Positions 1 through 8,045 of a stretch of 19,584 nt of DNA are shown one piece after another. Every line of letters starts with the position of its first letter. The stretch's first letter is position 1. The position numbers and the translations under genes are program-made. The stretch comes from a bacterium (GTDB lineage: Bacteria; Patescibacteriota; Minisyncoccia; Minisyncoccales; JANBVM01). The stretch is from contig JAUVBU010000006.1 in the NCBI GenBank assembly GCA_030591065.1, forward strand, positions 1 through 19,584, read 5' to 3'. The notes under the pieces were generated by a model. It saw nothing but the letters and a program-made list of their open reading frames with translations, made no database searches and was not told the origin of the DNA.

Positions 1-802
1 TATTATCTCCAGACTGAACTGGTAAATTTAAATAGGGAGTTAGTTTTTTACATTGACCTAAGCTTTTAATCATTTCTTTCGAAAAATCTTTTGGGTTTGA
101 ACTAGCAAATCTAAGCCAAAAATCACCTGTAATGTCATTTACCATTCTTAAAAGTTTTGAAAAAGTTATGGAATCATCAGAAGGGGATTTATAATCGTTA
201 ACATTTTGTCCTAAAAGCCAAACTTCCTTAGCCCCATTTTTAATGGAACTTTTTACTTCTTTTATTATGTCTTTATAGGGTCTACAAATTAATGGGCCAC
301 GGGTGAGAGGAACAATACAATATGTACAAAAATTATCGCATCCAGTTGAAACGGGAATAGATACAGAAAAGTTTAAAGAATGCTTTGTTTTTATTTTAAG
401 GTAGTCAGCTTTGAATTTTTTATTAAAACTAGGTCCGCGTTGGTTCAAACGAAAAAAATATTCATCTTCTTTTATTATTTCAGGCCAAAGACTCAATGTT
501 TTAATGGGCAGAATAAAATTAAAACGTTTTTCAAATTGCTTTAAATCTCTCTTTAAGATACATCCCGTTAAGATGGTTTTTAGTTTCTTCTTTGTGGTTT
601 TCAATTTTGGAAATTTTTCTGATAAACCATAAACTCTATTTACTGCTGATTGTCTGATAGAGCACATATTAACAATAATTAAATCAGCATCACTTAAACT
701 TAAGCTCGGCTTATAGTTTATTTTTTCCAAAACAGCAGCAATTCTTTCGCTGTCGCTTCTATTCATTTGGCACCCAAAAGTAGCAATAAAATATTTTTTC
801 AT
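1..802 (-). CDS. miaB: tRNA-2-methylthio-N6-dimethylallyladenosine synthase MiaB (3' end cut by window edge)
   Basis: Radical-SAM methylthiotransferase that adds the 2-methylthio group to i6A37 of tRNAs reading UNN codons. The reverse strand translates from the ATG at 802 as MKKYFIATFGCQMNRSDSE and stays open to the left edge (267 codons seen of roughly 430 usual). The N-terminal UPF0004 domain has the three auxiliary-cluster cysteines, C11 (FGCQMN), C47 (NMCSIR) and C81 (TGCILK). The radical-SAM CxxxCxxC is CDNFCTYC at C155, C159 and C162, followed by VPLTRGP. LNLPVQSGDN near the edge matches the family motif LHLPVQSGSN. The CSIRQSA context favours MiaB over MtaB or RimO. A TATACT box ends 8 nt before the ATG, so the mRNA may have almost no leader. 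The C-terminal TRAM domain lies outside the window. Confidence 0.93.
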   Translation of the reverse strand, partial: MKKYFIATFGCQMNRSDSERIAAVLEKINYKPSLSLSDADLIIVNMCSIRQSAVNRVYGLSEKFPKLKTTKKKLKTILTGCILKRDLKQFEKRFNFILPIKTLSLWPEIIKEDEYFFRLNQRGPSFNKKFKADYLKIKTKHSLNFSVSIPVSTGCDNFCTYCIVPLTRGPLICRPYKDIIKEVKSSIKNGAKEVWLLGQNVNDYKSPSDDSITFSKLLRMVNDITGDFWLRFASSNPKDFSKEMIKSLGQCKKLTPYLNLPVQSGDN

Positions 803-815
803 ATTTATAAGTATA
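803..815 (-). promoter_or_regulatory. Candidate miaB -10 box, nearly leaderless
   Basis: On the minus strand TATACT occupies 815-810. A start 7 nt beyond its last base falls at 803, one base before the miaB ATG. No good -35 hexamer is visible at 16-18 nt, so this rests on the -10 match alone. Confidence 0.4.
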
Positions 816-862
816 ACACGAAAGATTGTAATTAATTTTTTATTTTAAGGCAAGTTAAAAGT

Positions 863-890
863 AAAAATAGACGAAGAATCGTCTATTTTT
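863..890 (-). terminator. Perfect 12-bp hairpin terminator after the DUF5667/Kazal gene
   Basis: AAAAATAGACGA (863-874) pairs perfectly with TCGTCTATTTTT (879-890) around the 4-nt loop AGAA. Read leftward the stem ends in TTTTT-AC-TTTT, as expected for an intrinsic terminator after the gene ending at 915. The A/T flanks make it nearly symmetrical, so it could work in either direction. It separates that gene from miaB. Confidence 0.8.
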
Positions 891-914
891 ATCGGTCTTA
901 GTTGAACTTATTTT

Positions 915-2816
915 TTACTGAGATAAAGACGGAGAACTAACAATATCTTTGTCTAGTATTTTTTTCATTTCTATTATTTGTTGATCTGTAGCCGTAGGTT
1001 CTGCTCGGAGCTCAACAGTAGAACCACTTTCTGTTTCTAAGTTTAATATTGGTCCAAGCCTTTCTTTAAATTCTTCTAACTTTAATTCTAAAGATGGCGT
1101 CATTCTAATTTCTAAATCAAGGCAAGAGTGAACTTTAGTCCAGCCAGCTGGAATGTCACAAGGGGTAGGAAATTCTTTACAAACTCCGTCTACTGGATTT
1201 ATTGCTGGGGAAATAACTTGTATACAGGGTTGAGGGGCAAGACATTGAGGAATAACACACGTTCCGTCAACACATTTAGATTCAACTCTAGCGCAACGAG
1301 AAAGGGGACAGTCTTTATCTTCTCGACATTTGAAAGAAGTTCCTAGTTTTTTACAAACACTGTAGGCGCTATCTATTCTAATTTCCTCTAATCCGTTACA
1401 GCAAACTTGGTTTATTGAACCTAAAATAGGGTTTTTATTTATTCTTTCTCCTTCGCTTCTACATCTTAGCTCAGGTTGACATTCCCCTCTATAAACTACG
1501 TTTGTACCAACCTTTTTAGCTTCACATATGTTTAAGTAAGTTGTTCCATTTTCTCCGCAAACAGGAGCTTTTATATCGGTACAGGTAAGAGATCCACCCT
1601 CAACGCTTTCTTCAAATCCAGCCCTAGTTACAATTATAATACTTGCGTTTCTAGATAAAGCTGACGAAGCTGTTAGCTCGGCGAAAGCTTTTGCTGGTTC
1701 GTTTTCAGCTAAAGCTTTTTTAGCAAAATCTATTTTTTCTTCAGCTTCACTTATAAGTCTATAGGCAGCTGGCATTTCTTCTTTACTTGTACTTTGACTA
1801 AGAATTGATAGTTTTGCTTTTTCTAATAACCCTTCTGTTTCTTTTATTTTTACTTCTAGGTTTTCACCCGAAATTGTTTCTTTAATTCTTGCTTCTATGC
1901 TTTCTATACTTCTTTCCTTTATAGTCCCAACGGTTATTTTTAATGTTCCAGAAAGCTCTTTTCCTTCTAGACTACTAAGAATATCTAGGTGATTGATTCT
2001 GTCTCCACTAATTTGATTAATATATTCTTTGAATTTCTCTTGTTCTTCTGGGGGAAGATTTTCTAGTTTTTGATATAAGCTTTCTAATAAAATCTCTTTT
2101 TTCTCTTCAATTTTTTCGTTCAAGTCTTCGGGTAATTTTTCTTTTAAGTCGTTAAGAATCTCTATACTTTTAAAATCTTTAAAGTTACTTCCTTCCAATC
2201 TTTCAAGGTTTTCTGCTAATCTGTCTGGAAGATTTTCTTTATCTTCTAGTTTAAGTATTACTTCTTTAAATCTTTCTAGGTGATCATTTCTAGCTTCCTC
2301 TATTTTACTATAAGCCTCTGTGGGTACTTGCCCTTGTAGCTTATCAAGAACTCTTTGGTGAAGAATTTCTTGTTGAACAAATTTATCTAAAAATTCCTCA
2401 GTTTCGTTATTTGATTCTGCCTTCTCTTTTATTTTTTCCGCTAATTCTCTAGTGTTTTTTATTTGTTCTTGATATCTTTCGGTAGCATCGTTAATAGCTT
2501 CGGAATCTTTGTTTTCTTCGGCCATTTTCTTAATTTCCATTAATAATTCACTATCAAACTTGAAACTTAACTCTGCTTTTTTAAGGGGATCAAAAGTGAA
2601 AAAACTCATTATACCTCTGCTCCAATTTTTTAAAAAATAAAAAGGGTTGTCTGGTAAAACACCTGGACTTTCAACGTTTAAATCTGCTGGCTCTATACTT
2701 TCATCAAGAGAAACTTCTTCTTGGGCATCTAAGGTTTCTTGAGCCGAAACAAAACCTCCGGTGAAAATAAAAAGAATAGTTATTAAAGATAAAGAGATTT
2801 TAAGTATTTTTTTCAT
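915..2816 (-). CDS. Secreted DUF5667 protein with a Kazal-type domain and Cys-rich tail
   Basis: Predicted exported protein of 633 residues; function unknown. The N-terminus MKKILKISLSLITILFIF is a basic and hydrophobic signal peptide with likely cleavage after VSA (about residue 25). Residues about 50-110 match the DUF5667 pattern common in Patescibacteria (SPGVLPDNPFYFLKNW, then FTFDPLKKAELSFKFDSE). Residues about 110-390 are a long charged helical or coiled-coil stretch. A Kazal-like module follows at about 412-446 (PVCGENGTTYLNICEA with flanking Cys), then a Cys-rich segment (about 452-565) and a short helical end. There is no LPXTG motif or clear C-terminal anchor. I chose the ATG at 2816; an in-frame TTG at 2831 adds only MNQKI. 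The gene lies about 45 nt after thrS with no visible promoter, so it is probably in the thrS transcript. Kazal domains inhibit serine proteases in other proteins; that activity is not shown here. Confidence 0.82.
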   Translation of the reverse strand: MKKILKISLSLITILFIFTGGFVSAQETLDAQEEVSLDESIEPADLNVESPGVLPDNPFYFLKNWSRGIMSFFTFDPLKKAELSFKFDSELLMEIKKMAEENKDSEAINDATERYQEQIKNTRELAEKIKEKAESNNETEEFLDKFVQQEILHQRVLDKLQGQVPTEAYSKIEEARNDHLERFKEVILKLEDKENLPDRLAENLERLEGSNFKDFKSIEILNDLKEKLPEDLNEKIEEKKEILLESLYQKLENLPPEEQEKFKEYINQISGDRINHLDILSSLEGKELSGTLKITVGTIKERSIESIEARIKETISGENLEVKIKETEGLLEKAKLSILSQSTSKEEMPAAYRLISEAEEKIDFAKKALAENEPAKAFAELTASSALSRNASIIIVTRAGFEESVEGGSLTCTDIKAPVCGENGTTYLNICEAKKVGTNVVYRGECQPELRCRSEGERINKNPILGSINQVCCNGLEEIRIDSAYSVCKKLGTSFKCREDKDCPLSRCARVESKCVDGTCVIPQCLAPQPCIQVISPAINPVDGVCKEFPTPCDIPAGWTKVHSCLDLEIRMTPSLELKLEEFKERLGPILNLETESGSTVELRAEPTATDQQIIEMKKILDKDIVSSPSLSQ

Positions 2817-2861
2817 AATCTTTTGGTTCAAACTTTAGTTTATTTTTTAATTTGTTTGAGA

Positions 2862-4598
2862 CTATTTTTTCTTTTCTATTTCTATTGTCAGTCTTTTAAT
2901 AAAAGCTGTCAATTTTATTTGTCCAAGATCTTTACCTCTAAACCTAGGGCTTACAGATTTTGTTTTCATTTCCTTATCTCCAACTATTAAAAGGTACGGG
3001 ATTTTTTGTAACTGTCCAGTTCTAATTTTTTTAGATAGACTTTCGCTTTCATCTTTAATTTTAACTCGAAAGTTATTTTCTAAAAGCTTTTGATAAATTT
3101 CTTTGCAATACTTTTTATTCTTAGGGCTAATTGGAATTATCCAAACTTGTTCAGGGGTTAACCATAACGGAAAGTTACCTTTGTAGTATTCAATTAAAAA
3201 AGCGAAAAATCGTTCAAAAGACCCAATTAATGCTCGATGAATAACATAGGGTCGTTGTTTCTTTCCATTAGGTCCTACGTAGTTCATATCAAACTTTTCG
3301 GGTAAGTTAAAATCAATTTGAATAGTAGAGATTGATTCTTCTCTTCCTAGGGTGTCAATTGCTTGAACGTCAAGTTTGGGCCCATAAAAAGCTGCTTCTC
3401 CAACTGCTTCGTAATAATCAGCCCCGGTTTTTTCTAAAGCTTTCTTTATGGTTTCTTCAGCGTGATTCCAGTCTTTTTTACTTCCACAATATTTAAACTT
3501 TTCTTTTTTAGGATCTCCTAATCCCAAACGAAACTTATAATTAGTAAATCCTAAGTCTCTATAAAAAATCTTTAACATTTTAAATACCTCGATAAATTGA
3601 GTCATTAATTGTTCTGGGGTACAAAAAATATGAGCATCGTTTTGAGTAAACCCACGAACCCTAGATAAACCACTTAATTCGCCAGATTTTTCATAACGAT
3701 AAACTGTACCGAATTCACCCATCTTTATTGGTAATTCACGGTAACTATGAAGATTGCCCTTATAAACTATTATTGCCATCGGGCAGTTCATTGGTTTTAA
3801 ATAATAAGTTTCTTTATCTATTTCTACCGGAGAATACATACTTTCTTTATAAAAATCTAAGTGTCCAGATGTTTTAAATAGAGTATCTTTTCCAATATGA
3901 GGAGTAAGAATGTGTTCGTATCCATATTTACGTTCCAGTTTTATCATATAATCTTCTAAGATTCTTCTCATTCTATATCCCTTAGGAAGCCAAACTGGGA
4001 GTCCAGCACCTATTTCTGGGTAAATAGCATATAACTCAAGTTGTTTTCCTATTAATCGGTGATCTCGTTTTTTGGCTTCTTCTAGTTTGGATAAATAATC
4101 AGTAAGCTCCTTTTTAGTTTTAAAGGCCACGCCATAAATTCTGGTAAGCATGGGATTTTTTTCACTTCCTTTCCAATAAGCTCCAGCTGTTCTAGTTAAT
4201 TTGAAAGCCGTTAAATCAATTTCTTTGGTTGATTTAACGTGGGGACCTTTACATAAATCAATAAAGTTACCACTTTCATAAAAGCTAGCTGTATTTTTTG
4301 GTAGATCTTTTATTAATTCTTTTTTATATGGCTGATTTCTGAAAAGCTTAGTTATCTCTTTTTTTTCTAATTTTCGTTTTTTGAAAGAAATATTTCTTTT
4401 AATAATATGCTTCATCCTTTTTTCGATTCTAGGTAAATCGCTAATACTTATATTTTGAGGAAACTCAAAATCATAATAAAAACCATTTTCGATAGCGGGA
4501 CCCATTCCAAACTTTATTTTTGGAAAAAGGTCCTGAACTGCGTGGGCCATAATATGTGATAGGGAATGACGGATCGTTTCGATTTTTGCTTTTTTCAT
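2862..4598 (-). CDS. thrS: Threonyl-tRNA synthetase lacking the N-terminal TGS domain
   Basis: Class II synthetase charging tRNA-Thr, 578 residues against 642 in E. coli. It begins directly in the editing (SAD/N2) domain: HIMAH (H15, H19) and DLC (D114, C116) correspond to the E. coli H73/H77 and D180/C182 editing residues, so proofreading of Ser-tRNA-Thr looks intact. The catalytic core shows MNCPMA (zinc Cys), motif 2 (YRYEKSGELSGLSRVRGFTQ), NDAH (zinc His) and motif 3 with IHRALIGSFERF. A C-terminal anticodon-binding domain begins near VWIIPIS. The TGS domain (about 60 residues) is truly absent: an in-frame TAA lies 9 nt before the ATG and the attenuator occupies the space beyond it. No Shine-Dalgarno site is evident. 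Expression is predicted to depend on the Thr-codon attenuator at 4649-4808. Confidence 0.97.
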   Translation of the reverse strand: MKKAKIETIRHSLSHIMAHAVQDLFPKIKFGMGPAIENGFYYDFEFPQNISISDLPRIEKRMKHIIKRNISFKKRKLEKKEITKLFRNQPYKKELIKDLPKNTASFYESGNFIDLCKGPHVKSTKEIDLTAFKLTRTAGAYWKGSEKNPMLTRIYGVAFKTKKELTDYLSKLEEAKKRDHRLIGKQLELYAIYPEIGAGLPVWLPKGYRMRRILEDYMIKLERKYGYEHILTPHIGKDTLFKTSGHLDFYKESMYSPVEIDKETYYLKPMNCPMAIIVYKGNLHSYRELPIKMGEFGTVYRYEKSGELSGLSRVRGFTQNDAHIFCTPEQLMTQFIEVFKMLKIFYRDLGFTNYKFRLGLGDPKKEKFKYCGSKKDWNHAEETIKKALEKTGADYYEAVGEAAFYGPKLDVQAIDTLGREESISTIQIDFNLPEKFDMNYVGPNGKKQRPYVIHRALIGSFERFFAFLIEYYKGNFPLWLTPEQVWIIPISPKNKKYCKEIYQKLLENNFRVKIKDESESLSKKIRTGQLQKIPYLLIVGDKEMKTKSVSPRFRGKDLGQIKLTAFIKRLTIEIEKKK

Positions 4599-4648
4599 TT
4601 TTTTGTTAATTTATTTTTTTGATTATTTTATAATAACTGACTTTTTTT

Positions 4649-4676
4649 AAAAATAAAAACCTCTTTTGAAGAGGTT
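4649..4676 (-). terminator. Attenuator terminator (3:4 hairpin) before thrS
   Basis: In the minus-strand transcript AACCTCTT (4676-4669) pairs with AAGAGGTT (4665-4658) around the loop CAA. This 8-bp stem is followed by TTTTTATTTTT (4659-4649), a clear Rho-independent terminator. It lies 51 nt before thrS and after the Thr-rich leader ORF. It is also the first terminator downstream of dnaE, so it probably ends read-through from that gene as well. Confidence 0.88.
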
Positions 4677-4723
4677 AGCTTAAGAAATTTTAATAATCCG
4701 CAAGCTAGCCTCTCATGAAGAGG
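4670..4723 (-). promoter_or_regulatory. Alternative RNA structures of the thrS attenuator (1:2 and 2:3 hairpins)
   Basis: Segment 1, CCTCT (4723-4719, the last Thr and Ser codons of the leader ORF), can pair with AGAGG (4713-4709) in segment 2. Segment 2, AGAGGCTAGCTT (4713-4702), can instead pair with segment 3, AAGCTAACCTCT (4681-4670), giving 11 pairs with one C-A mismatch. Segment 3 is also the 5' arm of the terminator stem, so 2:3 and 3:4 exclude each other. The leader stop codon (4715-4713) abuts segment 2. A ribosome that finishes would mask segment 2 and allow termination. A ribosome stalled on Thr codons would free segment 2 and allow antitermination. The pairings are seen in the sequence; the mechanism is inferred from classical attenuators. 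Confidence 0.82.
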
Positions 4724-4766
4724 TAGTAGTTGTGGTAGTAGTGGTGATAATGTTTTTTATATACAT
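4713..4766 (-). CDS. Threonine-rich leader peptide of thrS, eight consecutive Thr codons
   Basis: A 17-codon ORF, MYIKNIITTTTTTTTSS followed by TGA. Codons 8-15 are ACC ACT ACT ACC ACA ACT ACT ACC, eight threonine codons in a row using three synonyms, preceded by two Ile codons. The ATG (4766) lies about 8 nt after the start predicted from the promoter at 4781-4808, so initiation is near-leaderless with no Shine-Dalgarno. The ORF ends where the alternative hairpins begin and lies 114 nt upstream of thrS. This is the layout of E. coli thrL, but the target is the synthetase rather than biosynthetic genes. Translation would sense charged tRNA-Thr; the peptide itself probably has no function. It is too short for ordinary gene callers. 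Confidence 0.87.
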   Translation of the reverse strand: MYIKNIITTTTTTTTSS

Positions 4767-4780
4767 TGTTTTCAATTTTA

Positions 4781-4808
4781 ATTTTAGACAAACAAAAAGG
4801 GTTGTCAA
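4781..4808 (-). promoter_or_regulatory. Promoter of the thr leader / thrS transcript
   Basis: On the minus strand, consensus -35 TTGACA (4808-4803), a 16-nt spacer and -10 TAAAAT (4786-4781). The predicted start is near 4774, 8 nt before the leader ATG. The -35 lies in the short gap right after the dnaE stop codon, so thrS has its own promoter independent of dnaE. Confidence 0.78.
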
Positions 4809-4823
4809 GCTTAATGTTGTTTT

Positions 4824-7800
4824 TTATTCTTCTACAATCTCTTCTATAGTTTCACATATTAGTTTTAAACTATCGTTTCTTCTGTCTGTTCTTCCGGAAA
4901 TAAAAACTATTTTATTCTCTTCAAAAGCTTTTGGATATTTTTCTAATATTGTTGGAAAAACAACAACTTCAACTTTTTCCGTCATATCTTCTACTGTTAT
5001 AAAAAGCATAGGCTTTCCCGTTTTAGTAATAATTTGCTTAATTTGAGAAATTATTCCTCCCACTCTGACGCGACGATTTACTGCTAGTTTTTCCAAGGCA
5101 GAAATTTTTGTAGCTTTTTTTTCTAGAATTGTTTTAAAATTTTCTAAAGGATGAGAGCTAACAAAAAGACCTAAAAGTTCTTTTTCCCAAAGCAACTTTT
5201 CTTTTTTTGTAGCTGGAGCTTGAGGCTCAAGACGAATTTCGTTTTTAAAACTTGTTTCACTAAAAAGACCCTTTTGTCCCGAAGCTTTCATTTTTTGGTT
5301 CTCGCGATTGAATTCTAAAATCCTTTCCATGTTTAAGAGAAGAAGGTTTCTTTCGGAGATTTTATCAAAAGCGCCAGCTTTAATAAGACTTTCTAGTGAT
5401 TTTTTATTTAAATTCTTTGAATTTACTCGAGAAACAAAATCGTTAATTGATTTAAATTCTCCATTAGTTTTTCTTTCTTGAACTATAGCTTCCACAATTT
5501 TAGAGCCAACATTTTTAATAGCTAAAAGCCCGAAGCGAATTTGTTTTTTACCGGGGATAACGGTAAAGTTTCTCCAACTTTGATTAATATCTGGAGCCAA
5601 AGTTTCAATACCTGTTTTTTTAGCTTCTCCAATTAAAAACCCAATTCTTTCTACATCTGTTTTTTCTGAAGTTAGGAGAGCTGATGTAAACTCGACTGGA
5701 AAATTAGCTTTAAGGTAAGCAGTTTGGTAGGCAATGGTGGCGTAAGCACAACTGTGACTTCTATTGAACCCATAACGAGCAAACGGTAAGACCCATTCCC
5801 AGATTTTTTTAGCAACAGTTTCGCTTATTCCGTTTTTCTTCATTCCATCTATTAACTTACTTTTTTGGGTTATCAAGAGTTCTTTTATTTTTTTACCGAT
5901 AGCTTTTCTTAAAATATCAGCATCAGCAAGGCTAAAACCGGCTAATTTTTGGGCTATTAACATCAGGTCTTCTTGGTATACCGGTAAACCATAAGTTTTT
6001 TCTAAAACTTCTTTTAATTTTGGATGAATATATTCGACTCTTTTCTTTCCTTGTTTTCGATCAATATAGTCGGGAATAATAGACATTGGTCCGGGACGAT
6101 AAAGAGCAACCATGGCAATAATGTCTTCGATGTGGGTCGGTTTTAGTTGTTTTAAATATCTTTGAAAGCCAGCTGATTCTAATTGAAAAACACCTACGGT
6201 ATTTCCTTTTTGTAGTAATTCATATGTTTTTTTATCATCAAGAGGAATTGTCTCGATATTAATTTTTTTCTTTTGAACTACATAAATTCTAGACAAAGTG
6301 TCTTCAATAATTGTCAGATTTTTTAGTCCTAGAAAATCTATTTTTAAAAGACCAACATCTTCAACGGCGTGCATATCATATTGAGCAACTATTGCGGTTT
6401 CGTCTTGCGTTGGATGCTGTAAAGGAACAATCTCATCTAACGGGTCTTTCGAAATTACTACTCCACAAGCATGGGTTGAAGCATGTCTAGCTACACCTTC
6501 TAGTTTTCTAGCAAAATTTATTAATTTTTCAGCTTTATCGTCAGTCTCATAAAGCTGTCTAAATTCCGTAATTTTATTTAAAGTTTCGTCTAACTTAAAT
6601 CCAAGAGGAATCATCTTTGCAATCTTGTCGCAATAACTGTATTCATAACCAAGAGCTCTTCCCACATCTCTAATAGCTGCCTTGGAAGCCATCGTTCCAA
6701 ACGTTATAATTTGAGCCACTTTATCCTTTCCGTATTTTTCAGTTACATATTTAATAACCTCGTCTCTTCTCCTGTCTGTAAAATCAAGGTCAATATCTGG
6801 CATTGATATTCTTGATGGATTTAAAAATCTTTCAAACAAAAGGTTATATTTTAAAGGGTCAATATTAGTAATACCTGACAGATAGGCTACTAACGAACCT
6901 CCAGCAGAACCTCTACCTGGACCAACAATAATTCTTTTTTCTTTAGCCCAGTTAACAAAGTCTTGAACAATAAGGAAATAACAAGAAAAACCCATTCGGT
7001 TTATCATATCTAATTCGTAATTTAATCTTTCGGGAAGTTCTTTTGGGGGGGAGTCTCCATATCTCTTTTTAACTCCATTAAGACAGAGCTCTCTTAGATA
7101 TTCTTCTGGTGGTTGATCTTTCGGAGTTTTAAAATATGGTAACTTTATTTTTCCAAGAACAAAATCAAAATTACACATATCAGCTATTTTTTGAGTATTT
7201 TCAATAGCTTCTGGGATGTGTTTAAAATCTTTAGCCATTCTTTCGGGAGACCTAACAGAAAAATCTTCACCCATCATACTTAATCTGTCTGGATTGTTTG
7301 GGTCAGCTCCAGTATTAATTAACATAAGAATATCTTGAGCTTCTGCATCTTCAGATTTTAAGTAATGACAATCGTTTGTAGCTACTAGGGGAATATTCAA
7401 ATCTTTTGATATGGAAATTAAAACTTTGTTTACTGCATCTTGTCCTCTTACGTTGGGATGATGTTGTAATTCTAAATAAAAGTTTCCTTTACCAAATATT
7501 TTTTCATATTTTACAGCAACCTCTTTTGCCTCTTTAGTACGTCCAGATAAAATAAGTTGAGGAATTTTTCCTTGAATACAGGCAGTTAAGCCAATTAATC
7601 CTTCGGAGTGTTTAGCTAAAAGCTCTTCGTCAATTCGGGGTTTGTAGTAAAATCCTTCTAAGTGTGCTCTTGTTATAAGTTTAACTAGGTTTTTATATCC
7701 AACTGCATTTTTAACAAGCAAAACTAAGTGGTGTCTTTTATTGTCGACGTTTGCTTGTTTTCGGTGCATACTCTCGAGAGCAACATACATCTCGCAACCA

Positions 7801-7988
7801 ATTATTGGTTTTATCCCTTTCTTTTTCGCTTTTTTATAAAACTCTATTGCACCATAAAGTACACCATGGTCTGTAAGGGCAACTGAATCCATTCCAAGTT
7901 TTTTTACATGATCTAAAAGCTCGTCTATTTTAGGTAGACCATCTAATAGGGAATAGTGCGAGTGAACATGAAGGTGGGTGAATTTCAT
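4824..7988 (-). CDS. dnaE: DNA polymerase III alpha subunit
   Basis: Replicative DNA polymerase (C-family, DnaE type), 1054 residues against 1160 in E. coli. The order is an N-terminal PHP domain (THLHVHSHYSLLDG, LTDHG, GCEMYVA, RHHL, TACIQG, NDCHY), the polymerase core with catalytic PDIDLDF and the third Asp in LLKIDFLGLKN, helix-hairpin-helix regions, and a C-terminal OB fold (about residues 965-1040, VRVGGIISQIKQI onward). The His/Asp/Glu/Cys residues of the PHP metal site appear kept, unlike E. coli DnaE, so intrinsic 3'-5' proofreading is plausible (inference). The protein ends just after the OB fold, without the longer C-terminal domain of the E. coli protein. The ATG at 7988 fits the family start. 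A promoter and 5'UTR hairpin lie upstream, and transcription diverges from rnhB. Confidence 0.97.
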   Translation of the reverse strand: MKFTHLHVHSHYSLLDGLPKIDELLDHVKKLGMDSVALTDHGVLYGAIEFYKKAKKKGIKPIIGCEMYVALESMHRKQANVDNKRHHLVLLVKNAVGYKNLVKLITRAHLEGFYYKPRIDEELLAKHSEGLIGLTACIQGKIPQLILSGRTKEAKEVAVKYEKIFGKGNFYLELQHHPNVRGQDAVNKVLISISKDLNIPLVATNDCHYLKSEDAEAQDILMLINTGADPNNPDRLSMMGEDFSVRSPERMAKDFKHIPEAIENTQKIADMCNFDFVLGKIKLPYFKTPKDQPPEEYLRELCLNGVKKRYGDSPPKELPERLNYELDMINRMGFSCYFLIVQDFVNWAKEKRIIVGPGRGSAGGSLVAYLSGITNIDPLKYNLLFERFLNPSRISMPDIDLDFTDRRRDEVIKYVTEKYGKDKVAQIITFGTMASKAAIRDVGRALGYEYSYCDKIAKMIPLGFKLDETLNKITEFRQLYETDDKAEKLINFARKLEGVARHASTHACGVVISKDPLDEIVPLQHPTQDETAIVAQYDMHAVEDVGLLKIDFLGLKNLTIIEDTLSRIYVVQKKKINIETIPLDDKKTYELLQKGNTVGVFQLESAGFQRYLKQLKPTHIEDIIAMVALYRPGPMSIIPDYIDRKQGKKRVEYIHPKLKEVLEKTYGLPVYQEDLMLIAQKLAGFSLADADILRKAIGKKIKELLITQKSKLIDGMKKNGISETVAKKIWEWVLPFARYGFNRSHSCAYATIAYQTAYLKANFPVEFTSALLTSEKTDVERIGFLIGEAKKTGIETLAPDINQSWRNFTVIPGKKQIRFGLLAIKNVGSKIVEAIVQERKTNGEFKSINDFVSRVNSKNLNKKSLESLIKAGAFDKISERNLLLLNMERILEFNRENQKMKASGQKGLFSETSFKNEIRLEPQAPATKKEKLLWEKELLGLFVSSHPLENFKTILEKKATKISALEKLAVNRRVRVGGIISQIKQIITKTGKPMLFITVEDMTEKVEVVVFPTILEKYPKAFEENKIVFISGRTDRRNDSLKLICETIEEIVEE

Positions 7989-8026
7989 AATCTAAAACTT
8001 CTGAAAATTTAGAATAAAATCTTAGG

Positions 8027-8045
8027 CGAGCCACTATATGGCTCG
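8027..8045 (-). other. Hairpin in the dnaE 5' leader
   Basis: CGAGCCA (8027-8033) and TGGCTCG (8039-8045) form a perfect 7-bp stem with a 5-nt loop, in an otherwise very AT-rich spacer. The direct repeat CTTAGG flanks it (8021-8026 and 8052-8057). From the promoter below, the hairpin would start about 9 nt into the dnaE mRNA. No U-tract follows directly, so it reads as a 5'UTR structure or protein site rather than a terminator. Confidence 0.5.

Noticed and set aside
411..632. Plus-strand ORF of 73 codons inside miaB
   Set aside because: It is antisense to clear MiaB coding sequence and has no recognisable domain.
4599..4823. T-box riboswitch upstream of thrS
   Set aside because: No T-box core sequence (AGGGUGGNACCGCG type) or specifier-loop layout is present. 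The Thr-rich ORF with alternative hairpins explains the region better.
4732..5046. Plus-strand ORF starting MVVVVIMFF
   Set aside because: It is the antisense of the Thr codon run and of the dnaE 3' end, with no independent support.
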